This document shows positions 8,156-17,029 of a stretch of DNA of 37,188 nucleotides, piece by piece (within the stretch, counting starts at the first letter, position 1; every line of letters starts with the position of its first letter). Under the pieces are notes generated by a model. It was not told the origin of the DNA, made no database searches, and saw only the letters and a program-made list of their open reading frames with translations. The position numbers and the translations under genes were made by a program. Source of the DNA: CAYRXM01 sp964428175 (GTDB lineage Bacteria; Chloroflexota; Anaerolineae; JAFGEY01); NCBI GenBank assembly GCA_964428175.1, contig CAYRXM010000035.1:1-37188 (forward strand), written 5' to 3'.

Positions 8156-9262
8156 TTAGCTTTCAGAAGTGGGTTTAGTGGTCGGTGTGGGTTCCGACGT
8201 TGCCGTCGGCACAACCGCCGTCGGCGTCTCAATGGTCGGCGTCTCAATGGTTGGCGTCGGCGTCTCGACGGTCGGTGTCGGCGTCTCAACGACCGGCGTC
8301 TCGATGGTCGGTGTCGGCGTCTCGACGGTCGGTGTCGGCGTCTCAACGACCGGCGTCTCGACGGTCGGCGTCGGCGTCTCGATGGTCGGTGTCGCCACCG
8401 GCACGGTCAACGTACTCGAGGGGACGAGCGTCCAGGTGGGGGTCGCCGTTGGCAGCAACGCAGGCAGATAAAGCTGCTGTCCGGGCGAAATGGCGTCGCT
8501 GCTCAGACAGTTGACCCGGCGCACTTCGTAAATCGTCGTGCCGTGACGCAGAGCCAGATCGTACAACGAATCTCCCGACTGCACGATGTAAATACTCCAA
8601 CCGGCCGGCGGGCTGATCACGCACAGTGTGGGTGTCATCGTTGGCGGCAGCAATGTCGGCGTAGAGGTCGGCGTCCACGTCGGGTAAATCAGCGCGCGCG
8701 GCAGATACAATCGCTGTCCGGCAAAAATAACCGTCGATTTGAGACAGTTGGCGTTTATAATTGCTGCGACGGTCGTGCCGGAACGCAGCGCCAGGCCGGT
8801 CAACGTATCGCCGCGCTGCACGAGATAGGGCTGCCATCCAGGCGGGCGGCCGCAAGTTTGCGGGGTGGGCTGGATCACCGTCGGCACCGACGTGGGCGTC
8901 TGTGTGGGCGCGGGCGAGGCTGTTGCCGTCTCGGTTGGCGAGGGGGTCTCTTCGAACGGTGTCCCGTTCGTCGGTGTCCCGTTCGTCGGTGTCCCGTCCG
9001 TCTTCGGCGGCATCTCCTCAAACGGCGTCGATGTGGGCGTGACCGTCATCGTTGGCGGCAGGGCCGTCCAGGTCGGCTCGCGCGTCGCCGTTTGGGTTGG
9101 CGTCCGGGTGATTGCGGCTACGGGTACACCGCCCTGCTCTTGAAGGGTCAGCACGCTGCTGCCCAATATGGAGCAAAGCAGCACACCGACAATGCCGCCT
9201 CCGATCAGCAACTGGCGTACCAGATCAGAAGACAAAAACCCTGTCCCCGCCGACCTAGTCAT
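8156..9262 (-). CDS. Thr/Pro-rich membrane-anchored protein with two LysM domains
   Basis: The 368-residue protein has a short cytoplasmic head, one membrane segment (about residues 17-39), then an extracytoplasmic part. Residues 50-136 are Thr/Pro-rich with a triple TPTNG/TPFEE-like repeat. LysM 1 spans about 145-188 (YLVQRGDTLTGLALRSGTT) and LysM 2 about 224-266 (YIVQSGDSLYDLALRHGTT). A TPTPT tail holds two 19-residue repeats. Each LysM is bracketed by two Cys (137/173, 214/252), suggesting a disulfide. LysM modules bind N-acetylglucosamine glycans such as peptidoglycan. The ATG at 9262 is chosen because it overlaps the kinase stop by 8 bases and gives a compact N-terminus; a start at 9304 is possible. 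Confidence 0.85.
   Translation of the reverse strand: MTRSAGTGFLSSDLVRQLLIGGGIVGVLLCSILGSSVLTLQEQGGVPVAAITRTPTQTATREPTWTALPPTMTVTPTSTPFEEMPPKTDGTPTNGTPTNGTPFEETPSPTETATASPAPTQTPTSVPTVIQPTPQTCGRPPGWQPYLVQRGDTLTGLALRSGTTVAAIINANCLKSTVIFAGQRLYLPRALIYPTWTPTSTPTLLPPTMTPTLCVISPPAGWSIYIVQSGDSLYDLALRHGTTIYEVRRVNCLSSDAISPGQQLYLPALLPTATPTWTLVPSSTLTVPVATPTIETPTPTVETPVVETPTPTVETPTPTIETPVVETPTPTVETPTPTIETPTIETPTAVVPTATSEPTPTTKPTSES
8246..8359 (-). repeat. Two tandem 57-base units encoding a TP-rich linker
   Basis: Bases 8303-8359 and 8246-8302 encode the same 19-residue unit, ETPVVETPTPTVETPTPTI, back to back, with shorter related pieces on both sides. The DNA copies differ at a few synonymous positions, so the peptide repeat is under selection or the duplication is not recent. 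Confidence 0.8.
8958..9002 (-). repeat. Three tandem 15-base units in the LysM gene
   Basis: The 15-base unit GGTGTCCCGTTCGTC (plus strand) occurs at 8958-8972 and 8973-8987, and with one change at 8988-9002. It encodes a DGTPTNGTPTNGTP stretch in the N-terminal linker. Such units can change copy number by slippage and so alter linker length. Confidence 0.8.
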
Positions 9263-11750
9263 GCCCGTTGCCCCGTTCGCCAGGTTTCCCCTCGCCGTGA
9301 TCATCCAGCCCAAACGGGATGGTGAAATGGAAGGTCGAGCCGATGCCCTCTTCGCTCTCGATCCACACCTGCCCGTGATGCGCCTCGACCAGCGACTTGA
9401 CAATCGACAGCCCGACCCCGGTCTCGCCCAGGCCTTGAATCAACGCATCGTCGGCGCGATAAAAGCGGTCGAACACGCGCGGGCGATTTTGCGGAGCCAC
9501 GCCGCCGCCGGTGTCACTGACCGAAACGCGCAAAAAGGCCCGGCTGGTATCATCAAATTCGCGGCGCGCCTTGATCTTGATCTCGCTGCCCACCTGCGAA
9601 GATTTGCAGGCATTCGACAACAGGTTGTCCAGGATTTGTTGCAACGATTCGGGATCGGCGCTAATGGGCGGCATTTCCTCGATCTCGAGAAAAGACCCCA
9701 GTTCCTTTTCCTCCAGGCGAAACTGCGCCCGGTTGAGCGCTTCATTGATCAGGTACTTGAGATCGATGGTCTCCAGTTCGAGACGCAGCTTGCCCGAGTC
9801 GATGGTGGTAATGCCGATCAGATCGTTGAGCATCGCCCCCATTCGCTCAATGTTGGCCTGGACCCGGCGCAAAAACTTGCGCGACGTATCGTCAAGTTCG
9901 CCGACTGCCCCGCTGAGCAGCAGCTCGGTATAGCCGACGATAGAGGTCATGGGCGTGCGCAGTTCCTGGGCCAACGAGCCGACAAACTGCTCCTTGGCCT
10001 GCAAGCGATCGTCGGCCGCCAGGCCCTGGGCCAAATCGCCCGGCGACTGCTGCCCGGTGAGCATTCCCTGCAACTGCGCGGCCTGCGCCACCAAATCATC
10101 ATACTTGTTTTGCAGCACCGACAGCGCGGTTTGCAAATCGATCTCGCTCTGCTTGGCCGTCTGGAGGCGTCGTTCCAGTTCCAAACGCTGCGCATCCAAC
10201 TGGCCGATCTTTTGCGTCATCAGGCCGGTCTGCTTGATGCTTTGTTCAAGTTCCGCACGGGTCTGCTTGAGTTCTTTGATTTGCTCGTTCTTGAGCCGGT
10301 TGAGCGCCTCGCCCAACTCGCGCACGTCATTATGCGCGCGCTGCTCGCTGACCTCGGTTTCATAGAGCTTTTGAATGTACAGCGAAAGCTCGTTCTGGCT
10401 CTGCTTGAGCCGGTTTTCCAGGTCGGCCCGCGTGCGGGCGTGCTCCATTTCCAGCAGGCGAAGGTCGGCCGCGGTATGCTCGTACTGCTGCTCGACCTCC
10501 CGATACTGGCGCGCGTTGCAAATCGCCTGCACCAAATTTCGCGAAAACGTTTCGCTCTTGTTGATCTCGACTGCCGTAAAAGGCTGTTGGTGATCGGGCC
10601 GCGCCACCAAAACCAGCCCGATCACGGTATCTGCTTCGGCCAGCGGCTGCACGATCAGCGGCCCGCGCTGCTCGTTGCCCAGCAGATGATAAATAGTCGC
10701 CGTCTGGCCGTTTTCGCCCGGCGACAGGATCACCGGCCGGTTGCGGGTCACGACATATTCGATCGCTGGATAATCTTCGGCCAAAAAGCGCGCACCGTGT
10801 TCGAATATCTGACGGTCATTGTAAATCACATCGAGGCCCAGTTCGTTGATCTCGGCGCGGCTCACCAGCGCAATCGCACACAAGTTGGCGGGAATAATTT
10901 GCGAGAGGCTGAACAAGGCGTTTTTGAGCACCGCGTCCAGGTTGAGCGAGGAAGCCATCCGCCGGTTGATGTCCACCAGGTCCATCAACCCCGTCACCTG
11001 CGACAGCGACTCCTGGCTGACGGCGTGCAGCTCGGCCAATTGCGCATCAAAACGCTGCAAGATGAAACGAAACGAAGAGACAGAAATTAGCGGCAAAGCG
11101 ACCAGGTTTGCCAGCCGCACCCAGCCGGCAGCGTGAGGGATGGCCTCGGCAAAGGGCAGCCCGGCCTGCATCAGGTGTCCCAGCGCCAATACCGCCAGGC
11201 TGACGATCAAGGTGCCGCGTTCCGGGAAGGGAAAGACAAACAGATAGGCCAGCATCAAAATAGCGCAGACCAGTTGGCCGATCTCCCACACCCAGGTGTG
11301 CCAAAAAAGGTTGTAGGCCAGGCTGCTGTCGACCTGCCAGGCGGATGCCCACTGAATGGCGGCGATGACGTAAAAGCCGGCAAAAGCCAGCGCTGCGACC
11401 GCCGTCAGGATACGGATCATGGTTTGCTTGCGCGACGTGGCCGTAAAGGCCCAGCAGAGCAGCACCAACGACAGCGCATCGACCACGCGCTCGACCGGCG
11501 GGCCATAGGCCGCCAGCGCCGCGCCGTCTTGCCGGTCGAGCAGGGCAATGACAAAGAGGACAAAACGGCCAAACGACATCACCGCGCCGGTGACGAGCAG
11601 GCGCGGCACCACCCCACGGTGTTCGCCCCTCGACCAGCGAGAAAGCGCCAGCCCGGTAATTGCCCAGATACAAAACAAAACAACCAGGTAATAGGCAATT
11701 CCACCACCGGACGCACTCAATATGGTGAGAATGTCTGTAAATAGAGCCAT
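9255..11750 (-). CDS. membrane sensor kinase-like protein (7TM-GAF-coiled coil-HisKA-HATPase), His box changed to Gln
   Basis: The 831-residue protein starts with about seven membrane helices (residues 1-225). A GAF-like domain (about 265-410) and a long coiled coil (about 410-570) follow, then a HisKA-type dimerisation helix and a HATPase domain (about 690-825). The ATP lid is intact: N box NLLSNACK, G1 DTGGGV, F box VFDRFYR and G2 GETGVGLSIV. In the H box the sequence reads AQELRTPMTS; Gln595 (codon at 9968-9966) replaces the phosphoacceptor His. It may be a pseudokinase or may phosphorylate through a partner. No response regulator is adjacent; instead the stop overlaps the LysM gene. The ATG at 11750 follows a good promoter and GGAG; a GTG at 11762 is the alternative. 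Confidence 0.88.
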   Translation of the reverse strand: MALFTDILTILSASGGGIAYYLVVLFCIWAITGLALSRWSRGEHRGVVPRLLVTGAVMSFGRFVLFVIALLDRQDGAALAAYGPPVERVVDALSLVLLCWAFTATSRKQTMIRILTAVAALAFAGFYVIAAIQWASAWQVDSSLAYNLFWHTWVWEIGQLVCAILMLAYLFVFPFPERGTLIVSLAVLALGHLMQAGLPFAEAIPHAAGWVRLANLVALPLISVSSFRFILQRFDAQLAELHAVSQESLSQVTGLMDLVDINRRMASSLNLDAVLKNALFSLSQIIPANLCAIALVSRAEINELGLDVIYNDRQIFEHGARFLAEDYPAIEYVVTRNRPVILSPGENGQTATIYHLLGNEQRGPLIVQPLAEADTVIGLVLVARPDHQQPFTAVEINKSETFSRNLVQAICNARQYREVEQQYEHTAADLRLLEMEHARTRADLENRLKQSQNELSLYIQKLYETEVSEQRAHNDVRELGEALNRLKNEQIKELKQTRAELEQSIKQTGLMTQKIGQLDAQRLELERRLQTAKQSEIDLQTALSVLQNKYDDLVAQAAQLQGMLTGQQSPGDLAQGLAADDRLQAKEQFVGSLAQELRTPMTSIVGYTELLLSGAVGELDDTSRKFLRRVQANIERMGAMLNDLIGITTIDSGKLRLELETIDLKYLINEALNRAQFRLEEKELGSFLEIEEMPPISADPESLQQILDNLLSNACKSSQVGSEIKIKARREFDDTSRAFLRVSVSDTGGGVAPQNRPRVFDRFYRADDALIQGLGETGVGLSIVKSLVEAHHGQVWIESEEGIGSTFHFTIPFGLDDHGEGKPGERGNGHD

Positions 11751-11789
11751 TTTGCTCCGCACCTACCGACCAAAGCGATTGCTATGACC

Positions 11790-11818
11790 ATTCTACTATA
11801 TCAGTAAGCAAAGGTCAA
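11790..11818 (-). promoter_or_regulatory. sigma70-type promoter for the sensor kinase-LysM unit
   Basis: On the minus strand TTGACC (11818-11813), a 17-base spacer and TAGAAT (11795-11790) lie about 40 bases before the kinase ATG. Both boxes match the consensus at five of six positions. The 127-base gap between the glycosyltransferase stop and this gene is AT-richer than its surroundings. Confidence 0.65.
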
Positions 11819-11877
11819 CCGGATTATGCAAACCAAACCACTCATTTTCGTTACAGTTGCGTAACAACTCGACCGGC

Positions 11878-13947
11878 CTATTCGACGCGCAGCGGAGTCA
11901 ACAAAAGCCGCTCATAGGGCGCCGGCGGCCCGCCGGTCGACGACACGGCCAGGCGCTGCAAGGTATCCGGCGCATAGACGCCTAATTGAACCCGCAGCAC
12001 GCCCAGAGGCGCGTCGGCAGGGATCGCCAGGCTATGCTTGTGGATCAGCACATCGCCGGCGGCCCAACTCTCCACCGCCGAGTGCAGGCCATCCCAGCCG
12101 GCCCGCACCTGGTTCTGGTCGTCAAGGAGATGGACAAAGATCGCCAGCGGGCCGCCCGCAGCGTCGATCACCCGCCAGGCGGTCGTGATCTGCCACACAT
12201 CGCCGGGCGTGGCGCTGATTTGCGCACACTCGTAGCCCAGAAAATCCAGCCGCCCGCCAAATTCGACCCCGCTCAGCGGCACGCGCGACCGCTCCGATTC
12301 GCCCTCGACATAAACCGTCTCCGGGCCGGCCCACACCGGCGCGGATGCGAGCGTTTCCAGCCACGCCTCCAGCGGCGCGCGGTCGTTCCAATGGTAAAGG
12401 TCGAACGTCGAGCCGATGCGGTCGGCGGGATAGTCCTTCTCGACCAGCATCGAGCCGGCCCGCAGCAGCGCATCCAGGTCGGCAGGCAGGGCCGAGGGCA
12501 GGTTGATGTGGTCGGGCAGGAAAAACCAGGCCTCGCCCGGCGGGATGAGCAGGCTCGATGTGCCGTTGAACCAGGCCACACGCGCCGTCCCGCGCCGGGG
12601 CTGAAGGTCGAAATTCTTTTTGCTCCACGGATTCCAGTAATCGACATACGGCGCAGACACCGCCGCGACGGGCAGATCGGGATGCGCGTCGAGGTAGCGC
12701 GACACCGCCGTGATCGGCGCCTGGTACTCGTGGCGCACCTCGGCAAAGCGCGGCCAGCGATAATAATAGTCATAGAGGTTGTGGATGGCAAACACCAGCA
12801 CCACCAGCGCCGTCAGCGCGGCGGCAAAGGGGCGCAGCCGTTCCCAGCGCGGGTGATCGGCCAGCCAGCGATACGCGCCGACCAGCGCCAGGGCCGGAAA
12901 GACAAACGTCACCGGTTGGGCGACGATGCTATGCCCCAAACTGCCCTGCGGCCAGCTCAACACCGAAGGCGCCAGGCCAACCACCAGCCAAAGCAAAATG
13001 AACGCACAGCGCGGCGTGCGCCAACGCCACAGCGCCAGCAGCACCCCGGCATAAAACGGGACCGCCGTCAACCCATCGAACACCGGCCGCCCGGAGATAT
13101 TGTAGAGCCATTCCGGGTCGCCCCGCACGCTGAACATTTTGAGCGTATCGACCACGTAACCGGCCAGCAACGGCCAGTTTCCGGCGCGGATCGCCGCCCA
13201 TATCTCGCCGCCCACCTGCCCCAGCCGGGTCTCAAGCTCCGGATGGCGGTACAGATACAGCGCCATCGGCGCGACCATCACGATGGGCAAGACGAAAAAG
13301 ACCAGCAGACCGATCCAGCGTCCCTTGAGCATGGGGCGGTGAAAGAGGGCCAGATAGAGCACAAACAGGCCAAAGAGGATCGGCGCCAACCGGCCGGCGA
13401 AATAGGTGTACAGCCCGGCGCCCACGCACGCGCCGCCAAAGGTAAACCAGCCGATCAGCCGGCGGCGGCGTTCGAGCGGCGTCTCCAGGCCGCGCCAGAA
13501 ACCATAGATCGCCAGCCCCAACCACACCGGCAGACTGATGTGGCGCTCGCCAAAGCGGCTGTACAGCATCGACCAAAACGAAACGGCCAGCAGCAGCGAT
13601 GCCACGCCGGCCGTCGTGCGGCCAAAAAAGCGCCGGAACACCAGATATGCCGTCAACACGCCCAGCACGCCGAAAAAGATCGAGACAATGCGAATGCCGA
13701 GGACATTCTGCCCCCAAATCAGCATACCCAGCGCGTGCAGGTAATGGTACAGCGGCTCGTGTCCCCAGGCCTCCTGGAAATAAATCGGCCGCTCGCCGGC
13801 ATAGATGCGCTCGGCCATTTTGATGTTGACCAACTCGTCAAAACGGATGCCCGGCGGCGACGCGCCGATCAGGGCCAGGCGCAAAGCCAGGGCCAGGCCC
13901 GCCAGGACGAGCACAAAGGCCCACTCGTATCTGCGTTCGACGCTCAT
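11878..13947 (-). CDS. GT-C membrane glycosyltransferase (GT39/ArnT/PMT-like)
   Basis: The 689-residue protein has a polytopic N-terminal part with roughly ten or more membrane helices and a C-terminal extracytoplasmic part from about residue 440. The first loop carries RFDE (an acidic pair after the first helix), as in protein O-mannosyltransferases and lipid-linked-sugar transferases. It is followed by GHEPLYHYLHAL, matching the family's loop, and YSRFGERH. Such enzymes move a sugar from a polyprenyl-phosphate donor to protein or lipid on the outer face. The C-terminal region (FLGYECAQI...WRVIDAAGGPLAIFVHL) looks like a beta-rich carbohydrate-handling domain. The start lies 7 bases after the glyQS stop with no clear ribosome site, suggesting reinitiation. 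Acceptor unknown. Confidence 0.82.
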   Translation of the reverse strand: MSVERRYEWAFVLVLAGLALALRLALIGASPPGIRFDELVNIKMAERIYAGERPIYFQEAWGHEPLYHYLHALGMLIWGQNVLGIRIVSIFFGVLGVLTAYLVFRRFFGRTTAGVASLLLAVSFWSMLYSRFGERHISLPVWLGLAIYGFWRGLETPLERRRRLIGWFTFGGACVGAGLYTYFAGRLAPILFGLFVLYLALFHRPMLKGRWIGLLVFFVLPIVMVAPMALYLYRHPELETRLGQVGGEIWAAIRAGNWPLLAGYVVDTLKMFSVRGDPEWLYNISGRPVFDGLTAVPFYAGVLLALWRWRTPRCAFILLWLVVGLAPSVLSWPQGSLGHSIVAQPVTFVFPALALVGAYRWLADHPRWERLRPFAAALTALVVLVFAIHNLYDYYYRWPRFAEVRHEYQAPITAVSRYLDAHPDLPVAAVSAPYVDYWNPWSKKNFDLQPRRGTARVAWFNGTSSLLIPPGEAWFFLPDHINLPSALPADLDALLRAGSMLVEKDYPADRIGSTFDLYHWNDRAPLEAWLETLASAPVWAGPETVYVEGESERSRVPLSGVEFGGRLDFLGYECAQISATPGDVWQITTAWRVIDAAGGPLAIFVHLLDDQNQVRAGWDGLHSAVESWAAGDVLIHKHSLAIPADAPLGVLRVQLGVYAPDTLQRLAVSSTGGPPAPYERLLLTPLRVE

Positions 13948-13954
13948 CGCGGCG

Positions 13955-16900
13955 CTAAAACCCTTCCAGCAGGCTCAAATCGATCACCCCATCGGTCAGC
14001 GCAGCAACGGCCTGCACCAGCGCCAGCCGGTTTCGACGGATGGCCGGATCGGGGTCCATCACCAGCACCCGGTCGAAAAAGGCATTGATGTCGGGCGCCA
14101 GCTTTTGCACCGCGCGTAAAACCTCGCCCACGGTGCATCGTTCCGAGATGGTAGCCTGGGCCACGCGCAGTGCATCGTAGAGGTGCGCCGTCGCATCTTC
14201 GGTAACGGCCAGCGGATCGAATGGGCCGGGTTTTTCTTCACCGCGCACGATGCGCGCGCAGCGCCCGTAGGCGTTGAGCAGATCGGGCCAGTCTTCGCGC
14301 TCGACCCAGCGCAGCAGATCGACGGCGGTCTGCCGGGCCAGCGCCGGATCGTGACCGCGCCGGGCCAGCGCCGCATCGACCACGTCGTAGCGCAGCCCCT
14401 CTTCGAGCAAAACGCCGCGCAGACGCTGGACGACGTAATCGAGCACGGCCACCTGAACCCCTTCGCGCAGCACCGGGTCGTCGAGGATGCCTTGGGGCAG
14501 CGTCTCCACGGCCATCTCGATCCCCCGGCGCAGGTCGAACTGCACCTGCTTGCCCAGCAGCGCCTGGACGATGCCCAGCGCCGCGCGCCGCAGCGCAAAG
14601 GGGTCTCTGGTGCCGCTCGGCTGCAAACCGACCGCAAAGAGCGCCACCAGGCTGTCCAGCCGGTCGGCCAGGCCGACGGCCAACCCCGGCATCGACGCGG
14701 GCAGTGCGTCGTTGGCAAATCGAGGCAGATGGTGCTCAAAAATACCCTCGGCGACGGCCTCAGGTTCGCCGCTCAAGCGGGCGTACTCGCGGCCCATGAT
14801 CCCTTGCAGGCTGGTCATCTCGACCACCATTTGCGTCGCCAGGTCGGCCTTGCACAACTCGGCGACACGGCGCACGGTCATCAACCCGGCGGCGTCCAGT
14901 CCCAACATCTCGCCGATGCGCGGGGCCAGCTTTTCGATGCGCCGCACCTTGTCGAGCATCGAGCCGAGCCGCTCTTGGAAGGTGAGCGTGTCCAGGCGGG
15001 GCAAAAAGCAGCCCAGATGCTGCCGCGTATCGGCTTTGTAAAAGAATGCGGCGTCGGCGAAGCGGGCGCGGATCACATCCTCGTTGCCCAGGCGCACCAC
15101 GGGCAGGTTTTGTTCGTCGCCGTTGCGCACGGCGATAAAGTGGGGCAGCAGCTTGCCCTTTTGATCGATTAGGGGGAAATAGCGCTGGTGCTTTTTCATC
15201 ACCGATATCAAAATGTCGGCGGGGAGTTTGAGATAGTCGGTTTCAAAACTGCCGCGCAGCGCGGTGGGCAGTTCGACCAGGTCGGTCACTTCGTCGAGCA
15301 GCGCGGGGTCATCGGGCGCCGCGCCGCCAACCTCGGCGGCCAGCGCCTCGGCCTGCTGGCGGATCAACTGGCGGCGTTGGGCCACATCGATGATGATTTT
15401 GTGTTCGGCCATCAGCTCGCCGTATTGATCGGCGTGCGGAATCTCGATGTCTTGTGATCCATACTGGCGCAGCCCGCGCGAAATGCGCCCACTTGGCACG
15501 CCGGCGTATTCAAAGGGCAGCAACACGTCGCCGAGCAGGGCCACAAACCAACGGATGGGCCGAGAAAAGGCGACGTTGCTGGCGTTCCAGCGCATACTCT
15601 TGGCAAACGAAAGCCGGGCGACCAGTTCGGGCAGCGCCTCGACCAGAACCTCGCCCGCCGGGCGGCCCGCTTCTTTGACCGTCGCAACGACATATTGGCC
15701 GCCGTCGATCTCGCGCACCTGCAAATCGGCCACCTCAACGCCCCGCCCGCGCGCAAAGCCCTCGGCCGCCTGGGTGGGCTTGCCATCGGCGTCGAAAGCG
15801 CGGCTGGCCGGCGGCCCCTTGACGGTCGTTTCACGGTCGGGCTGGCGCGGGGCCACCGCCTGCACGCCGATCACCAGGCGGCGCGGCGTGCCTTCGATGC
15901 GGATTGCGTCGTAATCGAGGCGCAGATCGGCGAGCAGTTTCGGCACGGCCACCTTGAGCTGCGCCAGCGCATCGGTGAGATCGCCGTGCGGCAGTTCTTC
16001 GACGCCGATTTCGAGCAGCAGCGTCTGCACCGCGTCGTTCAGCCGTGCCGCATCGAGCGCGGGCAAGGAGGGCAGTTCGGGCTTTTTGAGGTATTTGAGC
16101 AGCGGGTGGCCCAACGATTCGCGTTGGGCGACAAAGGCTTTGGCCACCTCGCGAGAGAGATTGCGCATGCGCGCAAAATACTTGGCCCGCTCGGTCACGC
16201 CGATGGCCCCGCGCGAGTCGAGCAGGTTAAAGGCGTGCGAACAGCGCAGCACATAATCGTGCGCGGGGATGACCAGCCCTCTCTCCAGACAGGCTTTGGC
16301 CTCGGCCTCGAACAGGTTGTACATCTGGCCCAGCCGCTCCACGTCGCCGATCTCGAAATCGTAGACACAGTTTTCGACCTCGGACTTGAGCAAGATGTCG
16401 CCATAGGTGTTGGTGCCGTCGAAATCGATCTCCCACACGCTGCGCACCCGCTGCAAGGCCATGACGATGCGCTCCAGGCCGTAGGTCATTTCCACGGCGA
16501 CGGGATCGGTCTGAAAGCCGCCGGCCTGTTGAAAATAGGTGTATTGGCTAATCTCTTGCCCGTCGAGCCACACTTCCCAGCCCAAGCCCCACGCACCGAG
16601 GGCGGGGCTTTCCCAGTTGTCCTCGACAAAGCGCAGGTCATGCCGGTTGCGGTCGATGCCGATCGCCTCCAGGCTTTTCAGATAGACCTCTTGCGGGTTG
16701 CCCGGTTCGGGTTTGAGGATGACCTGGAATTGAAAATGCATCTGCATACGGTTGGGATTGTCGCCGTAGCGACCATCGTCTGGGCGATAGGATGGTTCGA
16801 CGTAGGCGACGTTCCACGGCTCTGGCCCCAGCACGCGCAGCACGGTGGCCGTGTTGTACGTCCCGGCGCCGACTTTTTCGCTGTGTGGCTGCCAGAGCGT

Positions 16901-16966
16901 GCAGCCGTAATCGGCCCAGAACTGCTGTAGCCGCAAAATGACCTGTTGAAAAGAGAGTGCCTTCAT
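13955..16966 (-). CDS. glyQS: glycyl-tRNA synthetase, fused alpha and beta subunits
   Basis: This class II tetrameric-type glycyl-tRNA synthetase is encoded as one chain of 1003 residues. The alpha part (about 1-290) begins SFQQVILRLQQFWADYGC and contains the catalytic stretch PSYRPDDGRYGDNPNR. After a linker near KKPELPSL the beta part starts at about residue 320 with LLLEIGVEELPHGD, the standard GlyS N-terminus, and runs to the anticodon-binding end. In most bacteria glyQ and glyS are separate genes; fused forms are known from chlamydiae and a few other lineages. The ATG at 16966 is supported by AAGGAG six bases upstream and by homology to the GlyQ N-terminus. No frameshift or internal stop is seen at the junction. 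Confidence 0.95.
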   Translation of the reverse strand: MKALSFQQVILRLQQFWADYGCTLWQPHSEKVGAGTYNTATVLRVLGPEPWNVAYVEPSYRPDDGRYGDNPNRMQMHFQFQVILKPEPGNPQEVYLKSLEAIGIDRNRHDLRFVEDNWESPALGAWGLGWEVWLDGQEISQYTYFQQAGGFQTDPVAVEMTYGLERIVMALQRVRSVWEIDFDGTNTYGDILLKSEVENCVYDFEIGDVERLGQMYNLFEAEAKACLERGLVIPAHDYVLRCSHAFNLLDSRGAIGVTERAKYFARMRNLSREVAKAFVAQRESLGHPLLKYLKKPELPSLPALDAARLNDAVQTLLLEIGVEELPHGDLTDALAQLKVAVPKLLADLRLDYDAIRIEGTPRRLVIGVQAVAPRQPDRETTVKGPPASRAFDADGKPTQAAEGFARGRGVEVADLQVREIDGGQYVVATVKEAGRPAGEVLVEALPELVARLSFAKSMRWNASNVAFSRPIRWFVALLGDVLLPFEYAGVPSGRISRGLRQYGSQDIEIPHADQYGELMAEHKIIIDVAQRRQLIRQQAEALAAEVGGAAPDDPALLDEVTDLVELPTALRGSFETDYLKLPADILISVMKKHQRYFPLIDQKGKLLPHFIAVRNGDEQNLPVVRLGNEDVIRARFADAAFFYKADTRQHLGCFLPRLDTLTFQERLGSMLDKVRRIEKLAPRIGEMLGLDAAGLMTVRRVAELCKADLATQMVVEMTSLQGIMGREYARLSGEPEAVAEGIFEHHLPRFANDALPASMPGLAVGLADRLDSLVALFAVGLQPSGTRDPFALRRAALGIVQALLGKQVQFDLRRGIEMAVETLPQGILDDPVLREGVQVAVLDYVVQRLRGVLLEEGLRYDVVDAALARRGHDPALARQTAVDLLRWVEREDWPDLLNAYGRCARIVRGEEKPGPFDPLAVTEDATAHLYDALRVAQATISERCTVGEVLRAVQKLAPDINAFFDRVLVMDPDPAIRRNRLALVQAVAALTDGVIDLSLLEGF

Positions 16967-16996
16967 CTTGACTCCTTCGATCTTATTTCCCAAACG

Positions 16997-17019
16997 ACAG
17001 GATGTTTGTTCAATCCTGT
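16997..17019. repeat. Short inverted repeat upstream of glyQS
   Basis: ACAGGAT (16997-17003) and ATCCTGT (17013-17019) form a 7-bp stem with a 9-base loop, between the MazG-like stop and the glyQS start. There is no T-run after it on the minus strand, so it may be a weak attenuating or processing hairpin rather than a terminator. Confidence 0.35.
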
Positions 17020-17029
17020 ACCTCTTCGC

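Noticed and set aside
8169..8471. Repeated GVGVST-like frame and regular DNA repeats that recall a CRISPR array
   Set aside because: The periodicity is the codon-level TPTPT linker of the LysM gene; there are no spacers of constant length and no cas genes.
9168..11090. 640-codon open frame opposite the sensor kinase
   Set aside because: Antisense shadow of a gene with clear domains; no ribosome site or family motif.
11823..11877. Possible terminator after the glycosyltransferase gene (GTTAC/GTAAC)
   Set aside because: The stem is only 5 bp and has no T-run, so it is too weak to report as a terminator.
11986..14088. 700-codon open frame on the plus strand opposite the glycosyltransferase
   Set aside because: It has no recognisable motif, a low-complexity Arg/Gln/Pro/His composition, and lies antisense to a clear gene; it arises from GC-rich codon bias.
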